In this document: positions 34,266 through 43,035 of the stretch, piece by piece
Layout of the letters: every line of letters begins with the position of its first letter
Numbering within the stretch: position 1 is the stretch's first letter
Source: MED-G105 sp038522945
GTDB taxonomy: Bacteria > Pseudomonadota > Alphaproteobacteria > Caulobacterales > Parvularculaceae
NCBI GenBank assembly: GCA_038522945.1
Contig: JBCBJV010000018.1
Span: 10,089-74,088, forward strand
Direction of reading: 5' to 3'
Length of the DNA: 64,000 bases
Program-made: the position numbers and the translations under genes
The notes under the pieces: generated by a model
What the model was told of the DNA's origin: nothing
Databases searched by the model: none
Seen by the model: the letters and a program-made list of their open reading frames with translations, nothing else

Positions 34266-35087
34266 TCAAAGCCGCGCGGTCAACCAGGCCTTGAAAAGCG
34301 AGGCGGCTTCGAGCCCGAAAAACAAAAGGATGGCAATCCAGGCAAAGCCGATAATCAGCCCCAACACTACCAAAACACCGTCACGCTCAAGGAGCCCTAC
34401 GGACGCTATGGCAACGCCGATACCAGGAACGGTATTAGTCGCGGGCAGCGGCACCAAGATCGAGGCGCACGGTGCCATCAGCAATAGACCGACGATCCGC
34501 GAGCCTTTGTGCCCGGTGAGCACAGTAAAGCGCGGCTTGGCGATCGCCTCAAACCAGCCAACATATTTTTCAGAGCGCTCCAGAACTGACGTAAAGCCGG
34601 CGATCTGGAACTCCCGGCCGGCAAGTTTCGCTGGCAGCCAGGGACTTTTCCGCCCCAGCGCCATTTGCCCCGATAGCGCCAGCATCGGTAAGGCGACGAT
34701 CTGCGGCAGCAAATAAACGAATGGCAAACAACAGGGGAGCGCCAGGAACAAGATCATCAGGCCGAATGCACGCTCGTCCAATCGTTCGATGAGCGCGCCG
34801 AGAGTCGTCTTGGCACCTTCTGCGGCGGCCGCGGCCGTGCCGCTTGCTTGCTGGGCATCGGCCTCACTGAACTCTAGCGCTGGATCAGCGGACTTGGCAT
34901 ACGCAGTGCCGGTCGGCTGGAGCCCGTTGTTGGTGGCAGTCGACCCTTTGGCTTCGCGAGCCAGATCGTCAAGGATGGTCTTGAGCAAGGGGATCGCGCC
35001 CAACGTTGATCGCGTGGTGCTTTCTTCTTGTTCGTGTGCAGAGGAGGTCATCGCCATAGAGGACATTCCAATGGATGATTGGGTCAT
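34266..35087 (-). CDS. ExoD-family membrane protein
   Basis: Membrane protein of 273 residues of the exopolysaccharide synthesis ExoD family. A hydrophilic N-terminal extension (about 90 residues, Ala, Thr, Ser and Glu-rich) precedes the conserved part, which starts at TTLGALIERLDERAFGLMIL and has FALPCCLPFVYLLPQIVALP, ALGRKSPWLPAKLAGREF, and four to five hydrophobic helices (LLLMAPCASILVPLPATNTV and others). The family was named for a rhizobial gene that affects exopolysaccharide and alkaline tolerance; the biochemical role is unknown. GGGAGG precedes the start. Confidence 0.85.
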   Translation of the reverse strand: MTQSSIGMSSMAMTSSAHEQEESTTRSTLGAIPLLKTILDDLAREAKGSTATNNGLQPTGTAYAKSADPALEFSEADAQQASGTAAAAAEGAKTTLGALIERLDERAFGLMILFLALPCCLPFVYLLPQIVALPMLALSGQMALGRKSPWLPAKLAGREFQIAGFTSVLERSEKYVGWFEAIAKPRFTVLTGHKGSRIVGLLLMAPCASILVPLPATNTVPGIGVAIASVGLLERDGVLVVLGLIIGFAWIAILLFFGLEAASLFKAWLTARL

Positions 35088-35337
35088 TTCTAGTTCCCTC
35101 CCTTAAGGACTGATCAGCGGCAAGGCTACCCGTCTTTTGGTCTCCCCCAGTAGCGCTGCACAGATGCAAGACGCCCCGCGCAAACGCAATTGCCCCAGCG
35201 CCGGAAAGCGCGACGGTTTTAAGACAATAAATGCGGGGTGATTACCAATTCGTGTCTGGGAGCGGTGGGTCCGGTTCGAGGTGACAGGCTCAAGGTGACG
35301 GGCAACATTCGCCAGTGAAGTTTCCCGTTGGCTTTGC

Positions 35338-35365
35338 TTGACGGGAAACCGATCGTCCCTATGAT
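35338..35365 (+). promoter_or_regulatory. Promoter of tRNA-Leu
   Basis: -35 box TTGACG (35338-35343), a 16-base spacer, -10 box TATGAT (35360-35365), both close to consensus and about 11 bases before the tRNA 5' end. A nine-base inverted repeat (GTTTCCCGT at 35320-35328 and ACGGGAAAC at 35341-35349) overlaps the -35 region. Confidence 0.65.
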
Positions 35366-35376
35366 CCCGTTTCTTG

Positions 35377-35461
35377 GCCCCGCTGGCGGAATTGGTAGAC
35401 GCGCCGGATTCAAAATCCGGTTCCGCAAGGAGTGTCCGTTCGAGTCGGACGCGGGGCACCA
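35377..35461 (+). tRNA. tRNA-Leu (anticodon CAA)
   Basis: 85 bases, class II tRNA. Acceptor stem GCCCCGC pairs with GCGGGGC (35451-35457), followed by discriminator A and an encoded CCA. The D-arm contains GGAATTGGTAGAC, the anticodon arm CCGGA-TTCAAAA-TCCGG has CAA in the middle, and the long variable arm (TTCCGCAAGGAGTGTCC) and the T-arm TTCGAGTC are all present. It reads UUG codons. Confidence 0.97.
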
Positions 35462-35662
35462 TCACCCTGCCTGTTTGGTTGTCGCACGCACGCGCTCAAG
35501 CAGTTCGTTTGCACATCACATCCCAACACGGTTTCTACAACGCAGTTTTGATAGCTTGAGCTTCGGGGTCAGGAAACCGCTCTAAAGTCAGTTTCCTCGT
35601 TCCCACTGGGTATCAGGTAGATGAAGCAATCGAGCTCGCCCGCGACGCCAAGCCCTCAATAG

Positions 35663-35687
35663 CAAAACGCCTCGCGAAGCGAGGCGT
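35663..35687 (-). terminator. Intrinsic terminator after the beta-helix gene
   Basis: Perfect nine-base stem ACGCCTCGC (35667-35675), loop GAA, GCGAGGCGT (35679-35687). Read on the minus strand it is followed by TTTTGC, ending the transcript of the two secreted-protein genes at 35726-38521. Confidence 0.85.
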
Positions 35688-35725
35688 CCTGATGATTCGC
35701 CCAACCGCTAGATCAGACCAAAGGG

Positions 35726-37177
35726 TCAGAGCTTGCCGTCGCAGACCGGCAAATTGACGTTGACATTAGCCTTCTCCAGCTTGCGGCGCTGACGCTTCGA
35801 CAGTTTGATGTCCCCTGGATTGTGTTCGGCAATATTGTTGGCTTCAAAGAGAACAACCGGATCGAAATTGCTGTACGCTTGAACCTTGATGGTCGCATCG
35901 TTCAAAAACTTCTGCTCGGCGGAGTAGAAGTCGATCGTACACCCTTGATTGCCGACGAAGGTATTCGCCGCCACCGCCCCGAAGAACCCGGTTGAGACAG
36001 TCATGGCATCGCCGTAGTTCAAGGCAACGAAATTTGAGTTGATCGTCGCAGATTGAACTTTCTCCGTCATGAAGATGCCGGTCTCGTTGCCCGCGATTTC
36101 GTTGGCGAGGATCTTCATCCCAGTGAACACGTCCGCCCGAACTCCATCGCCAGAATTATAACGGATGGTGTTTCGGGTCAGGGTAAGATCAGCATCAAAC
36201 CCGGCTGCATTAATGCCCATGCCATTACCGATGAGGATATTGTTGCTAACGACACCTTGCAGGAAGGCATTGTCATTGCTTTCAAATGCAACAGCCTTGC
36301 GGGCACCGACGATGACGTTGCCATCGAGGCGCGTGTCGCCAGCTGTCACACGGACACCGGCAGCTGGTCCTTTGGCAAGACCCTGGCCTACAACATTCCG
36401 TGCGTGGATCATTTCTTCAACGCGTGTACCGCTTGCCCGCCGTTCCCATGCTGCGTTTTCAGCGCCAAAGGATTTGCCGTGGCGGACAACATATTCTTCA
36501 ACGAGTTTGCGCTTCTGGGCTTCCGGACTGCGATCTCGTGCCGGATTCTTAATCGTCCCGATAATGTCTGGACGCAGTGAACCGTATGGGCCACCACGTA
36601 GACCAAAGGCCGCCCTGATCGGGATCGTTGAGTCCTGCGGGATAATGAAGCTGTCGCGAACTGAGACCGTACCACCGTGGATATCAATGCAGGGCGCTGA
36701 TGGGCGTGACTGGTCAAACTCGAAAATCATTTTCGATATACTGACCGAGGCGACGGGCGAGGTTGGCGCAATAGACACGCACGGGTCGGCGGAGGCTGGC
36801 CGCAAAACGGCGCTCCGGCCATACGCGTCCTGCATGCCCAAGATGGCGACTGGCTTGGTGACGACCACATTTTCCGTGTACGTGCCACCTTGAACCAGGA
36901 TCGTGCCACCCGGCTTAACAAGGCGCATGGCCGCGGCGATCGTACGGACTTTGCTTTCTGGCCCCTGGCTGACTACCACTTCTGCGAACTGGTTGGGCTG
37001 CGCGGCACCTGGTTGACCTGTGCCAGTGTTTCGTGACCCGGGCTCCCGGATTGGAAAGCCACCGAGGGATTGAGCCGCTGCCATGTCTGAGCAGACAAGG
37101 GCTGCAGCTGCTACGGTCGCTCCGAAGAGTGCCTTCGGCAACATGCGAGTCGGGGACCGATCAAATACGCGTTTCAT
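35726..37177 (-). CDS. Secreted right-handed beta-helix protein
   Basis: Exported protein of 483 residues. Signal peptide ends near SDMAAAQ. Repeated strands of parallel beta-helix (PbH1/NosD type) are visible: VRTIAAAMRLVKPGGTILVQGGTYTENVVV, NVIVGARKAVAFESNDNAFLQ, NNILIGNGMGINAAGFDADL, NTIRYNSGDGVRADVFTGMKI. A basic helical insertion near residues 195-270 (PEAQKRKLVEEYVVRHGKS) interrupts the coil, and the end is Lys/Arg-rich with KLSKRQRRKLEKAN. AAGGAG precedes the start. It is the second gene after the Sel1-repeat gene, 21 bases away. Such coils commonly bind or cleave polysaccharides; no catalytic residues are recognised. Confidence 0.72.
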   Translation of the reverse strand: MKRVFDRSPTRMLPKALFGATVAAAALVCSDMAAAQSLGGFPIREPGSRNTGTGQPGAAQPNQFAEVVVSQGPESKVRTIAAAMRLVKPGGTILVQGGTYTENVVVTKPVAILGMQDAYGRSAVLRPASADPCVSIAPTSPVASVSISKMIFEFDQSRPSAPCIDIHGGTVSVRDSFIIPQDSTIPIRAAFGLRGGPYGSLRPDIIGTIKNPARDRSPEAQKRKLVEEYVVRHGKSFGAENAAWERRASGTRVEEMIHARNVVGQGLAKGPAAGVRVTAGDTRLDGNVIVGARKAVAFESNDNAFLQGVVSNNILIGNGMGINAAGFDADLTLTRNTIRYNSGDGVRADVFTGMKILANEIAGNETGIFMTEKVQSATINSNFVALNYGDAMTVSTGFFGAVAANTFVGNQGCTIDFYSAEQKFLNDATIKVQAYSNFDPVVLFEANNIAEHNPGDIKLSKRQRRKLEKANVNVNLPVCDGKL

Positions 37178-37198
37178 CTTCTGATCTCTCCTTAATCC

Positions 37199-38521
37199 CT
37201 ACTCGACTTTGCCTGGGCGCTCGAACTCAAGGAGTTCAAGAGCACGGCCAGCCGGCGTATATCCGAGTGCTTTAGCTTTAGCGAAATGAAGGGCGGCCCG
37301 GGACTTTTCAGGGTTCACCGAATTGAGGCCCGTCGTGCCGTCGCGGAAGATGACCCCAAGGGCGTAATGGGCCAGCGCCAGATTGTCGTCAGCAGCCGCT
37401 TCAAGCCACTTAACGGCAACCTCGCCGTCTTGGGCGACGCCGATGCCGCGGGTGTGCATCACACCATAAACGTATTGTGACATTGGGTGGTCAGCGCGCG
37501 TGGCAGCTTGTTCAAACAAGGACACCGTATCGCGAGCCGACAGCACCCCGATTTCGGCGTTCCGCTTTTCTTCCGGGGTCATTTCCGCATCATTTTGGAC
37601 ACGCGAGAATTGGAACTTCCGGATCGCGTCGCGGGTTTGTGGCCCCATGGCGTTGTCGATAGTGCCGTAATAGAAGCCGAGGGACCGAAGCGCTTGCTGG
37701 ATCAGCTCAACGTCAATATCGGAAACGGCTTCCAGTGCATCCTGCAGCCGAAGCTCTTCAAGCTCGTTCTTCAAACGCTCAAGCTCTGCCATCTGAAGCG
37801 TGTTGCCGCGATGCTCTTCGGGCAAAGGCGGCTGCCATGCGGCTGCCTGTTCCTGAGCGGCTTCGATTTCTTTCTTATTGACAAGGTTCTTCTCGCGCAT
37901 CTCGCGGGCCGACGCAGCAGCTTCGCGCACGCCCCGGTCAGCAGCAACGAGATAAAGCCGGTAAGCGCTGAGATTGCTCTTCGCGAGCCCAGCGCCGCGG
38001 CGGTACAGTTCAGCAGCGGTGTAGATATCTCGCGGAGATCCACGCTCGTAAGTAGCTGAAACCAGCTTTTCGGACTTCCGAACCGACGCTGTTGTCATCA
38101 TTGCGCGGATCTGTGGAAGACGCTCGTGGGCGTCAATCTGGGCATTGCGTTCAACAAAAGTTGGTGTGCGCAGCTGCTGGTCAAAATCATGGTAGGCGGC
38201 TAGCGTATACCACTTCAAAGACTGGATGTAATTTGGCGGGGTGCGCTCTTCTTCAGCGATTTCGCCGGTCTCGTTATCGACGAGAGAAACGTTGGAGTAG
38301 AAATCACCCAGCGCCTTCATGGAGCGCACATCGCCGGCAATAGCGTACCGCTCCCAAAGGTCGAGCGCCACGTCATATTGACCCTGGCTGTACGCTTCCA
38401 GACCGATCTCATAGTCGGCTTGGGCGGCGGTCGACATGAAGGTCAACGCCGTGGCCGCCATTGCAATACCGCGCACAGCGCGGCTGAAACCCTTTTTCGC
38501 TTTCACGTGACTTGTCCTCAT
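37199..38521 (-). CDS. Secreted Sel1-repeat protein with peptidoglycan-binding-type domain
   Basis: Exported protein of 440 residues. A signal peptide ends near FMSTAAQA. The N-terminus has Sel1/TPR-like repeats (YEIGLEAYSQGQYDVALDLWERYAIAGDVRSMKALGDFY), the middle has a coiled coil (NTLQMAELERLKNELEELRLQDALEA) followed by a PG-binding-type segment VELIQQALRSLGFYYGTIDNAMGPQTRDAIRKFQ, and the C-terminus two further Sel1 repeats (QYVYGVMHTRGIG, AHYALGVIFRDGTTG). It is first in an operon with the beta-helix protein. A cell wall-linked scaffold is the likely role; this is inference. Confidence 0.8.
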   Translation of the reverse strand: MRTSHVKAKKGFSRAVRGIAMAATALTFMSTAAQADYEIGLEAYSQGQYDVALDLWERYAIAGDVRSMKALGDFYSNVSLVDNETGEIAEEERTPPNYIQSLKWYTLAAYHDFDQQLRTPTFVERNAQIDAHERLPQIRAMMTTASVRKSEKLVSATYERGSPRDIYTAAELYRRGAGLAKSNLSAYRLYLVAADRGVREAAASAREMREKNLVNKKEIEAAQEQAAAWQPPLPEEHRGNTLQMAELERLKNELEELRLQDALEAVSDIDVELIQQALRSLGFYYGTIDNAMGPQTRDAIRKFQFSRVQNDAEMTPEEKRNAEIGVLSARDTVSLFEQAATRADHPMSQYVYGVMHTRGIGVAQDGEVAVKWLEAAADDNLALAHYALGVIFRDGTTGLNSVNPEKSRAALHFAKAKALGYTPAGRALELLEFERPGKVE

Positions 38522-38746
38522 ATACCCCTAGGCTCCCCTGGCCCGCGATTGTTGGCCGCTTCCAGGCTACGTTCTTCGTCCGCGTCATTCGTGACAAAAT
38601 CGTGTCGCGAACATGGCATCGAAGTCACCCACCGAAGCTGCCCGTAGCTCATCTAACCACGGCACGCAGCTTTACACCAGATTAACCTTTATCAGCCTTG
38701 CGCTCAAAATGGAGCCCCGCGCCTGGGCCTCAGTCCTGCTAAGCCC

Positions 38747-39076
38747 CTAATCGGACCTTGGTTTTTGACCGCGCGTGACCAGAAAGACGCAGGCTTGCCC
38801 GTATTCCTGCGCGCAGTTTTCGATCAAATTGACCCCGTGGCCGCCTTGCTCACAAAAATGGGGGATGTCCACGCGCGCAATCGGATCGTCGGCGATCACC
38901 TTGATTCGCGCACCAGGAGAAACCTCGCGTAACAGCGCCTCCATTTTGACCACCGGCATTGGGCAGCGATAGCCGCGGACGTCAAGGACTTGCCCGTACT
39001 CCTCCGCATCAACCCCTTCATCTTTTCGGATCACAGTAATGAGGTCCCATCCAAAGCGAGTGGCCAAATCGGGCAT
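38747..39076 (-). CDS. TusA/SirA-like sulfur carrier-type protein
   Basis: Small protein of about 109 residues with the TusA fold from residue 30: VLDVRGYRCPMPVVKMEALL holds the conserved Cys-Pro-x-Pro, then GARIKVIADDPIARVDIPHFCEQGGH and the final strand. TusA-like proteins relay sulfur as a persulfide on this Cys. The extra 25 residues at the N-terminus are unusual. ATG 39076 is preferred to a TTG at 39098. A terminator of the TonB receptor gene lies just upstream, so it probably has its own promoter. Confidence 0.8.
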   Translation of the reverse strand: MPDLATRFGWDLITVIRKDEGVDAEEYGQVLDVRGYRCPMPVVKMEALLREVSPGARIKVIADDPIARVDIPHFCEQGGHGVNLIENCAQEYGQACVFLVTRGQKPRSD

Positions 39077-39102
39077 ACTCACCGATGCTCGTGCGCACAA
39101 TG

Positions 39103-39132
39103 AAAAGCCCCCAGCGGAAACCGACGGGGGCT
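39103..39132 (-). terminator. Intrinsic terminator after the TonB-dependent receptor
   Basis: AGCCCCC (39106-39112) pairs with GGGGGCT (39126-39132), with further pairing of CGG/CCG in the loop. On the minus strand it is followed by TTTTCATT. Confidence 0.8.
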
Positions 39133-39157
39133 GATCAATTCACAATCGTCGAGGCGG

Positions 39158-41551
39158 TTAGAAATCGATTTGGAGTTCGACGCCGACCCGACGACCGATG
39201 GCAAGCGGCGAGAACGTGCCACCGCCGAGCGAAACCGGCAATTGGGTGTCGTTACCGAAGTTAACCTCATTGAGGAGGTTCTTGCCGTAAATTCGGAAGG
39301 TCGCGCCGTTATCCCACGGAGAGATATCGATCCCAGCATCAACGAAATCGACTTCGTTCAGCACACCAAGATTATTGTCTGTGTAAGCCGACGCGTCGCG
39401 GTGCGAGTAGTTGAACCGTGCGTTCAATGACCCTTCTGCAAAGACCGGCATCGAATAGATTAGACCAGCCCCGTAAGAGAACGGTGACAGACGCGGGATA
39501 TCTAGCGCCAGATCGGCGTCGTCAACAACGCCTGGGCTGCCGGCTGGGTTTGGAGAACCGATATCGAAAAGGATCTCATCGTAACTGCCATTGGTGTAGC
39601 CCAAGAAGCCGGTGAAAATCAGGTTTTCGGTCAAAACAACTTGCGCATCGACTTCCAGGCCCCAGATCGTTGCATCCGCAGAGTTCACGATCGTCTGCAC
39701 AACACCAGCATCTGGGTCAGCAAGGTTAATCTCCCGCTGCATATTGTTGATGTCATTGTAGAACACCGCTGCATTGATGGTTGCTTTGCCATCGGCGGGC
39801 TGGGTCTTCATCCCGATCTCGAAGGCATTGACGAGTTCTTCGTCAAATGGGCCGGGTGAAAATAGAGGATCAAAATCTGGGTTTGGCACAAACCCGGTTG
39901 GGGTCGGCAGTTCAGTGAGACCTGCCACTGACGTGTTGCGGAAGTTATAACCGCCTGAACGCACACCCTGGGTCCAGTGGGCATAAACGTTCGTGAACTC
40001 ATTCGCTGCCCAGGTCAGACCAATTTTAGGTGTGAAGTTCGACCAGGATTCTGAGTCGGAGAAATCGAGAAAACATGTGCCCGCTGTGACTTCACATTCT
40101 CCCGCCCCGGTTAGCGCGTTGAGGGTAAGGTTGGCGACGTCTGCATCTTTTTCTTCTCTGGTCCAGCGCGCGCCAAATGTAAGTGTTACCACGTCGCTTA
40201 CATCGTAATCGAAGTTACCGAAGATGCCGATCACATCATGGTCTTGCTGCCCACCACCGAACTGATTGCTGGCACCCCCGAGGAGGAAGCGTTTCTCATC
40301 GTATTGCACAGTCTGCTGGAAATAGAAGACGCCGGTGGTTACGTCGAGACTATCGAAAAAGCGGCCAGCATAACGGAACTCATTCGAGATCTGATCTTGC
40401 TCAACAGCGGCCTCAGAGTGGAACAAGAAGTATGGCGTTGCGTCGATATCACTCCGCGAGAACGTCGACAAATCGCGCCAAGCGAAAATGTTGGTGAACG
40501 TACCATCACCAAAATCAACATCCAGATTCGCCTCTGCGATGATTTGATTCCAGCTGGTGTCAATTAAACCCGGTTCGTCAATCGAGAAATCAAATGAATC
40601 ACGATCGGCTGAGTAAAAGAGATTGGTAATCCCAAGTCCATCAGTATGGTTTTGAGCTGACGGACCGTCGCCATCGATTTCGCCGCGCTCATATTTGACG
40701 TTGATATCGAAGCTATCGGACAGCCTAAGCAAAACCGAGGGCCGGATGATCAGCGTTTCCTGACGACCGTGGTTTACGACTTCGTCGGTGTTGGCGTTCT
40801 GGGTGACAAGTGAACCAACACCGGGGCCGACCGCGCCGTCAAAGAAGCCAGAAACAAACGCTTCGTCTGCAGGGTTGCCGGTGTAACGGTTCTGCCAGCC
40901 ATTATTGTCTTGCCAGTAAACGCCTACTTTTGCGTTCAGTACATCTTGAATGATTGGACCACCAACGGTTCCGGCCAGCGTGTATGTAAGGCCGCTGCCG
41001 CGCAGCCCACTTTCAACACTCCCTTTAAGGGAGGCAGTGAACTCATCTGGCGCGTCTTTGGTGTTGATCACCACCGCACCACCGGTCACGTTTCGACCGA
41101 ACAGAATGCCCTGCGGGCCGCGAAGCACTTCGATCGATTCAAGGTCGAACGTGTCGAACAGAACGCCGATATTAGTGCCGTAGTACATGCCGTCAACGAA
41201 GACGCCAACCGTCGGGTCGATCGAAGGTATCGATGAGTTTACGCCGAGCCCGCGAACTGAGAAGTTAGCTGTACCAGGGACCGTCCCGATATCGTCGAAT
41301 TGAGTGTTCGGAATTGAGTAAGTCAGGTCGAAGAGGTCACGAACCTGAAGGGCATCAAGTTGATCGGCGCCGTAAGCGGAAACTGCCAGGGGCACATCCT
41401 GGACGTTTTCAGCATCTGCCTTTTTGGTTGCCGTGACGAAAATCTCGTCTCGCAGCACGTCCGTCGCCGACTGCGCCATTGCCGCACCTTGAGCCGCAAT
41501 GCCTGCTACCAGCGCAAACGCCGATGCCTTCACGAAAAATCGTGATTTCAT
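39158..41551 (-). CDS. TonB-dependent outer membrane receptor
   Basis: Outer membrane active transporter of 797 residues. Signal peptide MKSRFFVKASAFALVAGIAA to QGAAMAQ, TonB box region DEIFVTATKK, plug domain (VQDVPLAVSAYGADQLDAL, NFSVRGLGVNSSIPSIDP, IEVLRGPQGILFGRNVTGGAVVI), then a beta-barrel ending on the expected aromatic residue (GVELQIDF). The plug is of the kind common in sphingomonad and Caulobacter-type receptors for carbohydrates, lipids or siderophores; the substrate cannot be named. No transport partners or regulator adjoin it. It has its own terminator at 39103. Confidence 0.92.
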   Translation of the reverse strand: MKSRFFVKASAFALVAGIAAQGAAMAQSATDVLRDEIFVTATKKADAENVQDVPLAVSAYGADQLDALQVRDLFDLTYSIPNTQFDDIGTVPGTANFSVRGLGVNSSIPSIDPTVGVFVDGMYYGTNIGVLFDTFDLESIEVLRGPQGILFGRNVTGGAVVINTKDAPDEFTASLKGSVESGLRGSGLTYTLAGTVGGPIIQDVLNAKVGVYWQDNNGWQNRYTGNPADEAFVSGFFDGAVGPGVGSLVTQNANTDEVVNHGRQETLIIRPSVLLRLSDSFDINVKYERGEIDGDGPSAQNHTDGLGITNLFYSADRDSFDFSIDEPGLIDTSWNQIIAEANLDVDFGDGTFTNIFAWRDLSTFSRSDIDATPYFLFHSEAAVEQDQISNEFRYAGRFFDSLDVTTGVFYFQQTVQYDEKRFLLGGASNQFGGGQQDHDVIGIFGNFDYDVSDVVTLTFGARWTREEKDADVANLTLNALTGAGECEVTAGTCFLDFSDSESWSNFTPKIGLTWAANEFTNVYAHWTQGVRSGGYNFRNTSVAGLTELPTPTGFVPNPDFDPLFSPGPFDEELVNAFEIGMKTQPADGKATINAAVFYNDINNMQREINLADPDAGVVQTIVNSADATIWGLEVDAQVVLTENLIFTGFLGYTNGSYDEILFDIGSPNPAGSPGVVDDADLALDIPRLSPFSYGAGLIYSMPVFAEGSLNARFNYSHRDASAYTDNNLGVLNEVDFVDAGIDISPWDNGATFRIYGKNLLNEVNFGNDTQLPVSLGGGTFSPLAIGRRVGVELQIDF

Positions 41552-41868
41552 GGATAACCTCCCTAAACTTTTACCGCGTTATTCTATTTTTTGAATTGTC
41601 ACCCTAATCGGGTTTTGAAGGAGGCGCTACTCATTTCATCTCTGTCCGCGTTCTATTTGTCGCGGATGATGCGTGAATTCGAGCCTTTTCAACTCGTCTG
41701 TTGCGATCAATCAACAAGAGTTAGCGAGAAATGACGGATACGGAACGCTGCAGCGCAGCAAGAACTCAAAATGCAGTTACAAAAAAGCGCTCCCCCATGA
41801 GGAGAAGCGCTGAGATGGTTAATAACACTCTACCCACAGACGGCCGAAGATCCTGGGTTGGCTAGCGT
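41552..41868. other. Intergenic region between slipin operon and TonB receptor
   Basis: About 317 bases. It holds the slipin operon terminator (41782-41812) and the leader of the TonB receptor. An inverted repeat TCCGCG-ten bases-CGCGGA at 41645-41666 lies about 95 bases before the receptor start and could be an operator. No gene is supported. Confidence 0.5.
41782..41812 (-). terminator. Intrinsic terminator of the slipin-NfeD operon
   Basis: On the minus strand AGCGCTTCTCC pairs with GGGGGAGCGCT (two G-U pairs), followed by six T residues (the A run 41782-41787 of the plus strand). Confidence 0.8.
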
Positions 41869-42630
41869 CTAGTAGCCGCCATCACCCCGGACCGCTTTAG
41901 CGACCTGATCAAGGGAGAACGGGAAGACGATGGTGTTCGACCGGTCGCCTGCGATTTCCTGGAGCGAATTCAGATAGCGCAGCTCCATCGCCCCATTTGA
42001 TGTGGCGAGGACGTTCGCAGCTTCAGCCAATTTGGCCGCCGCCTGGAATTCACCCTCGGCCAAAATAATCTTCGAGCGACGCTCCCGTTCAGCTTCAGCT
42101 TGTTTTGCAATTGCACGGATCATGGAGGGGTCAACGTCAACGTGTTTGATTTCAACGTTAGACACCTTGATGCCCCAGGCTTCGGTCTGGTGATCAAGGA
42201 TTTCCTGAATGTCTTTGTTGAGCTTGTCGCGCTCCTGCAGCATCTCATCCAGGTCGTGCTTGCCGAGGACTGAGCGAAGCGTCGTTTGTGCAAGCTGGCT
42301 GGTCGCGGCCATGTAGTTTTCAACCTGCACAACGGCGCGCACCGCATCGACAACGCGGTAGTAGATCACCGCATTGACTTTGACCGACACGTTGTCCCGG
42401 GAAATCACGTCTTGGGTCGGAACGTCGTGCACAAGTGTCCGCATATCGACTTTGCGCATTTGTTGAAGCACCGGGATTAAGATCACGATCCCGGGACCTG
42501 CCGCCTTCCGGCCAACGCGGCCAAGGGTAAAGACGACACCCTTTTCGTATTCGCGCAGGATTTTGAATACGTTCGTCAGGATAAAGATGACCGTAAAGGC
42601 CAAGAATCCGATAATGCCAGCACCCGGCAT
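41869..42630 (-). CDS. Slipin (stomatin-like SPFH protein)
   Basis: Membrane SPFH protein of 253 residues. One N-terminal hydrophobic segment is followed by LREYEKGVVFTLGRVGRKAAGPGIVILIPVLQQM, the slipin signature, and VPTQDVISRDNVSVKVNAVIYYRVVD. The C-terminal helix is AKQAEAERERRSKIILAEGEFQAA. Slipins are expected to form membrane microdomain scaffolds and occur with NfeD partners, which cleave or bind them; here two NfeD-type genes precede it on the same strand. Confidence 0.92.
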   Translation of the reverse strand: MPGAGIIGFLAFTVIFILTNVFKILREYEKGVVFTLGRVGRKAAGPGIVILIPVLQQMRKVDMRTLVHDVPTQDVISRDNVSVKVNAVIYYRVVDAVRAVVQVENYMAATSQLAQTTLRSVLGKHDLDEMLQERDKLNKDIQEILDHQTEAWGIKVSNVEIKHVDVDPSMIRAIAKQAEAERERRSKIILAEGEFQAAAKLAEAANVLATSNGAMELRYLNSLQEIAGDRSNTIVFPFSLDQVAKAVRGDGGY

Positions 42631-42702
42631 AGTTTTCTCCTTTTCGTGGGGAAATTATCTGTCTTTAGCTGTGCGAGGAATTGGCCCCCTCGCATTGTCT
42701 CG

Positions 42703-43002
42703 TCATTTTTCGACTTTCAGGGTTAGTCCGTCCACTGCCTTTACATTGATCCGGTCGCCTTCTACCAGCGCCTGCTGGCTAAACGCGCGCCATAACTCAC
42801 CGCCGACGCTGACCATGCCTTCCTGTCCAGACCACGAGGCGACCTCGCCGCGGCGGCCGACCATGGCGTCACCGATCATGTGAACGGTTTTGCCGCGCAT
42901 GAAAATGAGGCCGTAGATCTTGGCGAGCAGGAATGCGGCAAACCCGGCAAACACGGCCCAGAAGCCCGCTGCGATCGGATTAGATGCGATCCACTCACTC
43001 AT
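42703..43002 (-). CDS. Short NfeD-like protein (OB-fold type)
   Basis: Small protein of 99 residues. It has one or two hydrophobic segments (PIAAGFWAVFAGFAAFLLAKIYGLIF), then a domain of NfeD C-terminal type: GDAMVGRRGEVASWSGQEGMVSVGGELWRAFSQQ and GDRINVKAVDGLTLKVEK. It resembles the last third of the long NfeD upstream and may compete for or modify its slipin contact. It stands between the long NfeD gene and slipin. Confidence 0.8.
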   Translation of the reverse strand: MSEWIASNPIAAGFWAVFAGFAAFLLAKIYGLIFMRGKTVHMIGDAMVGRRGEVASWSGQEGMVSVGGELWRAFSQQALVEGDRINVKAVDGLTLKVEK

Positions 43003-43035
43003 TTCACTGCCCCCTTACGCCGAAACTTCCTGTTG

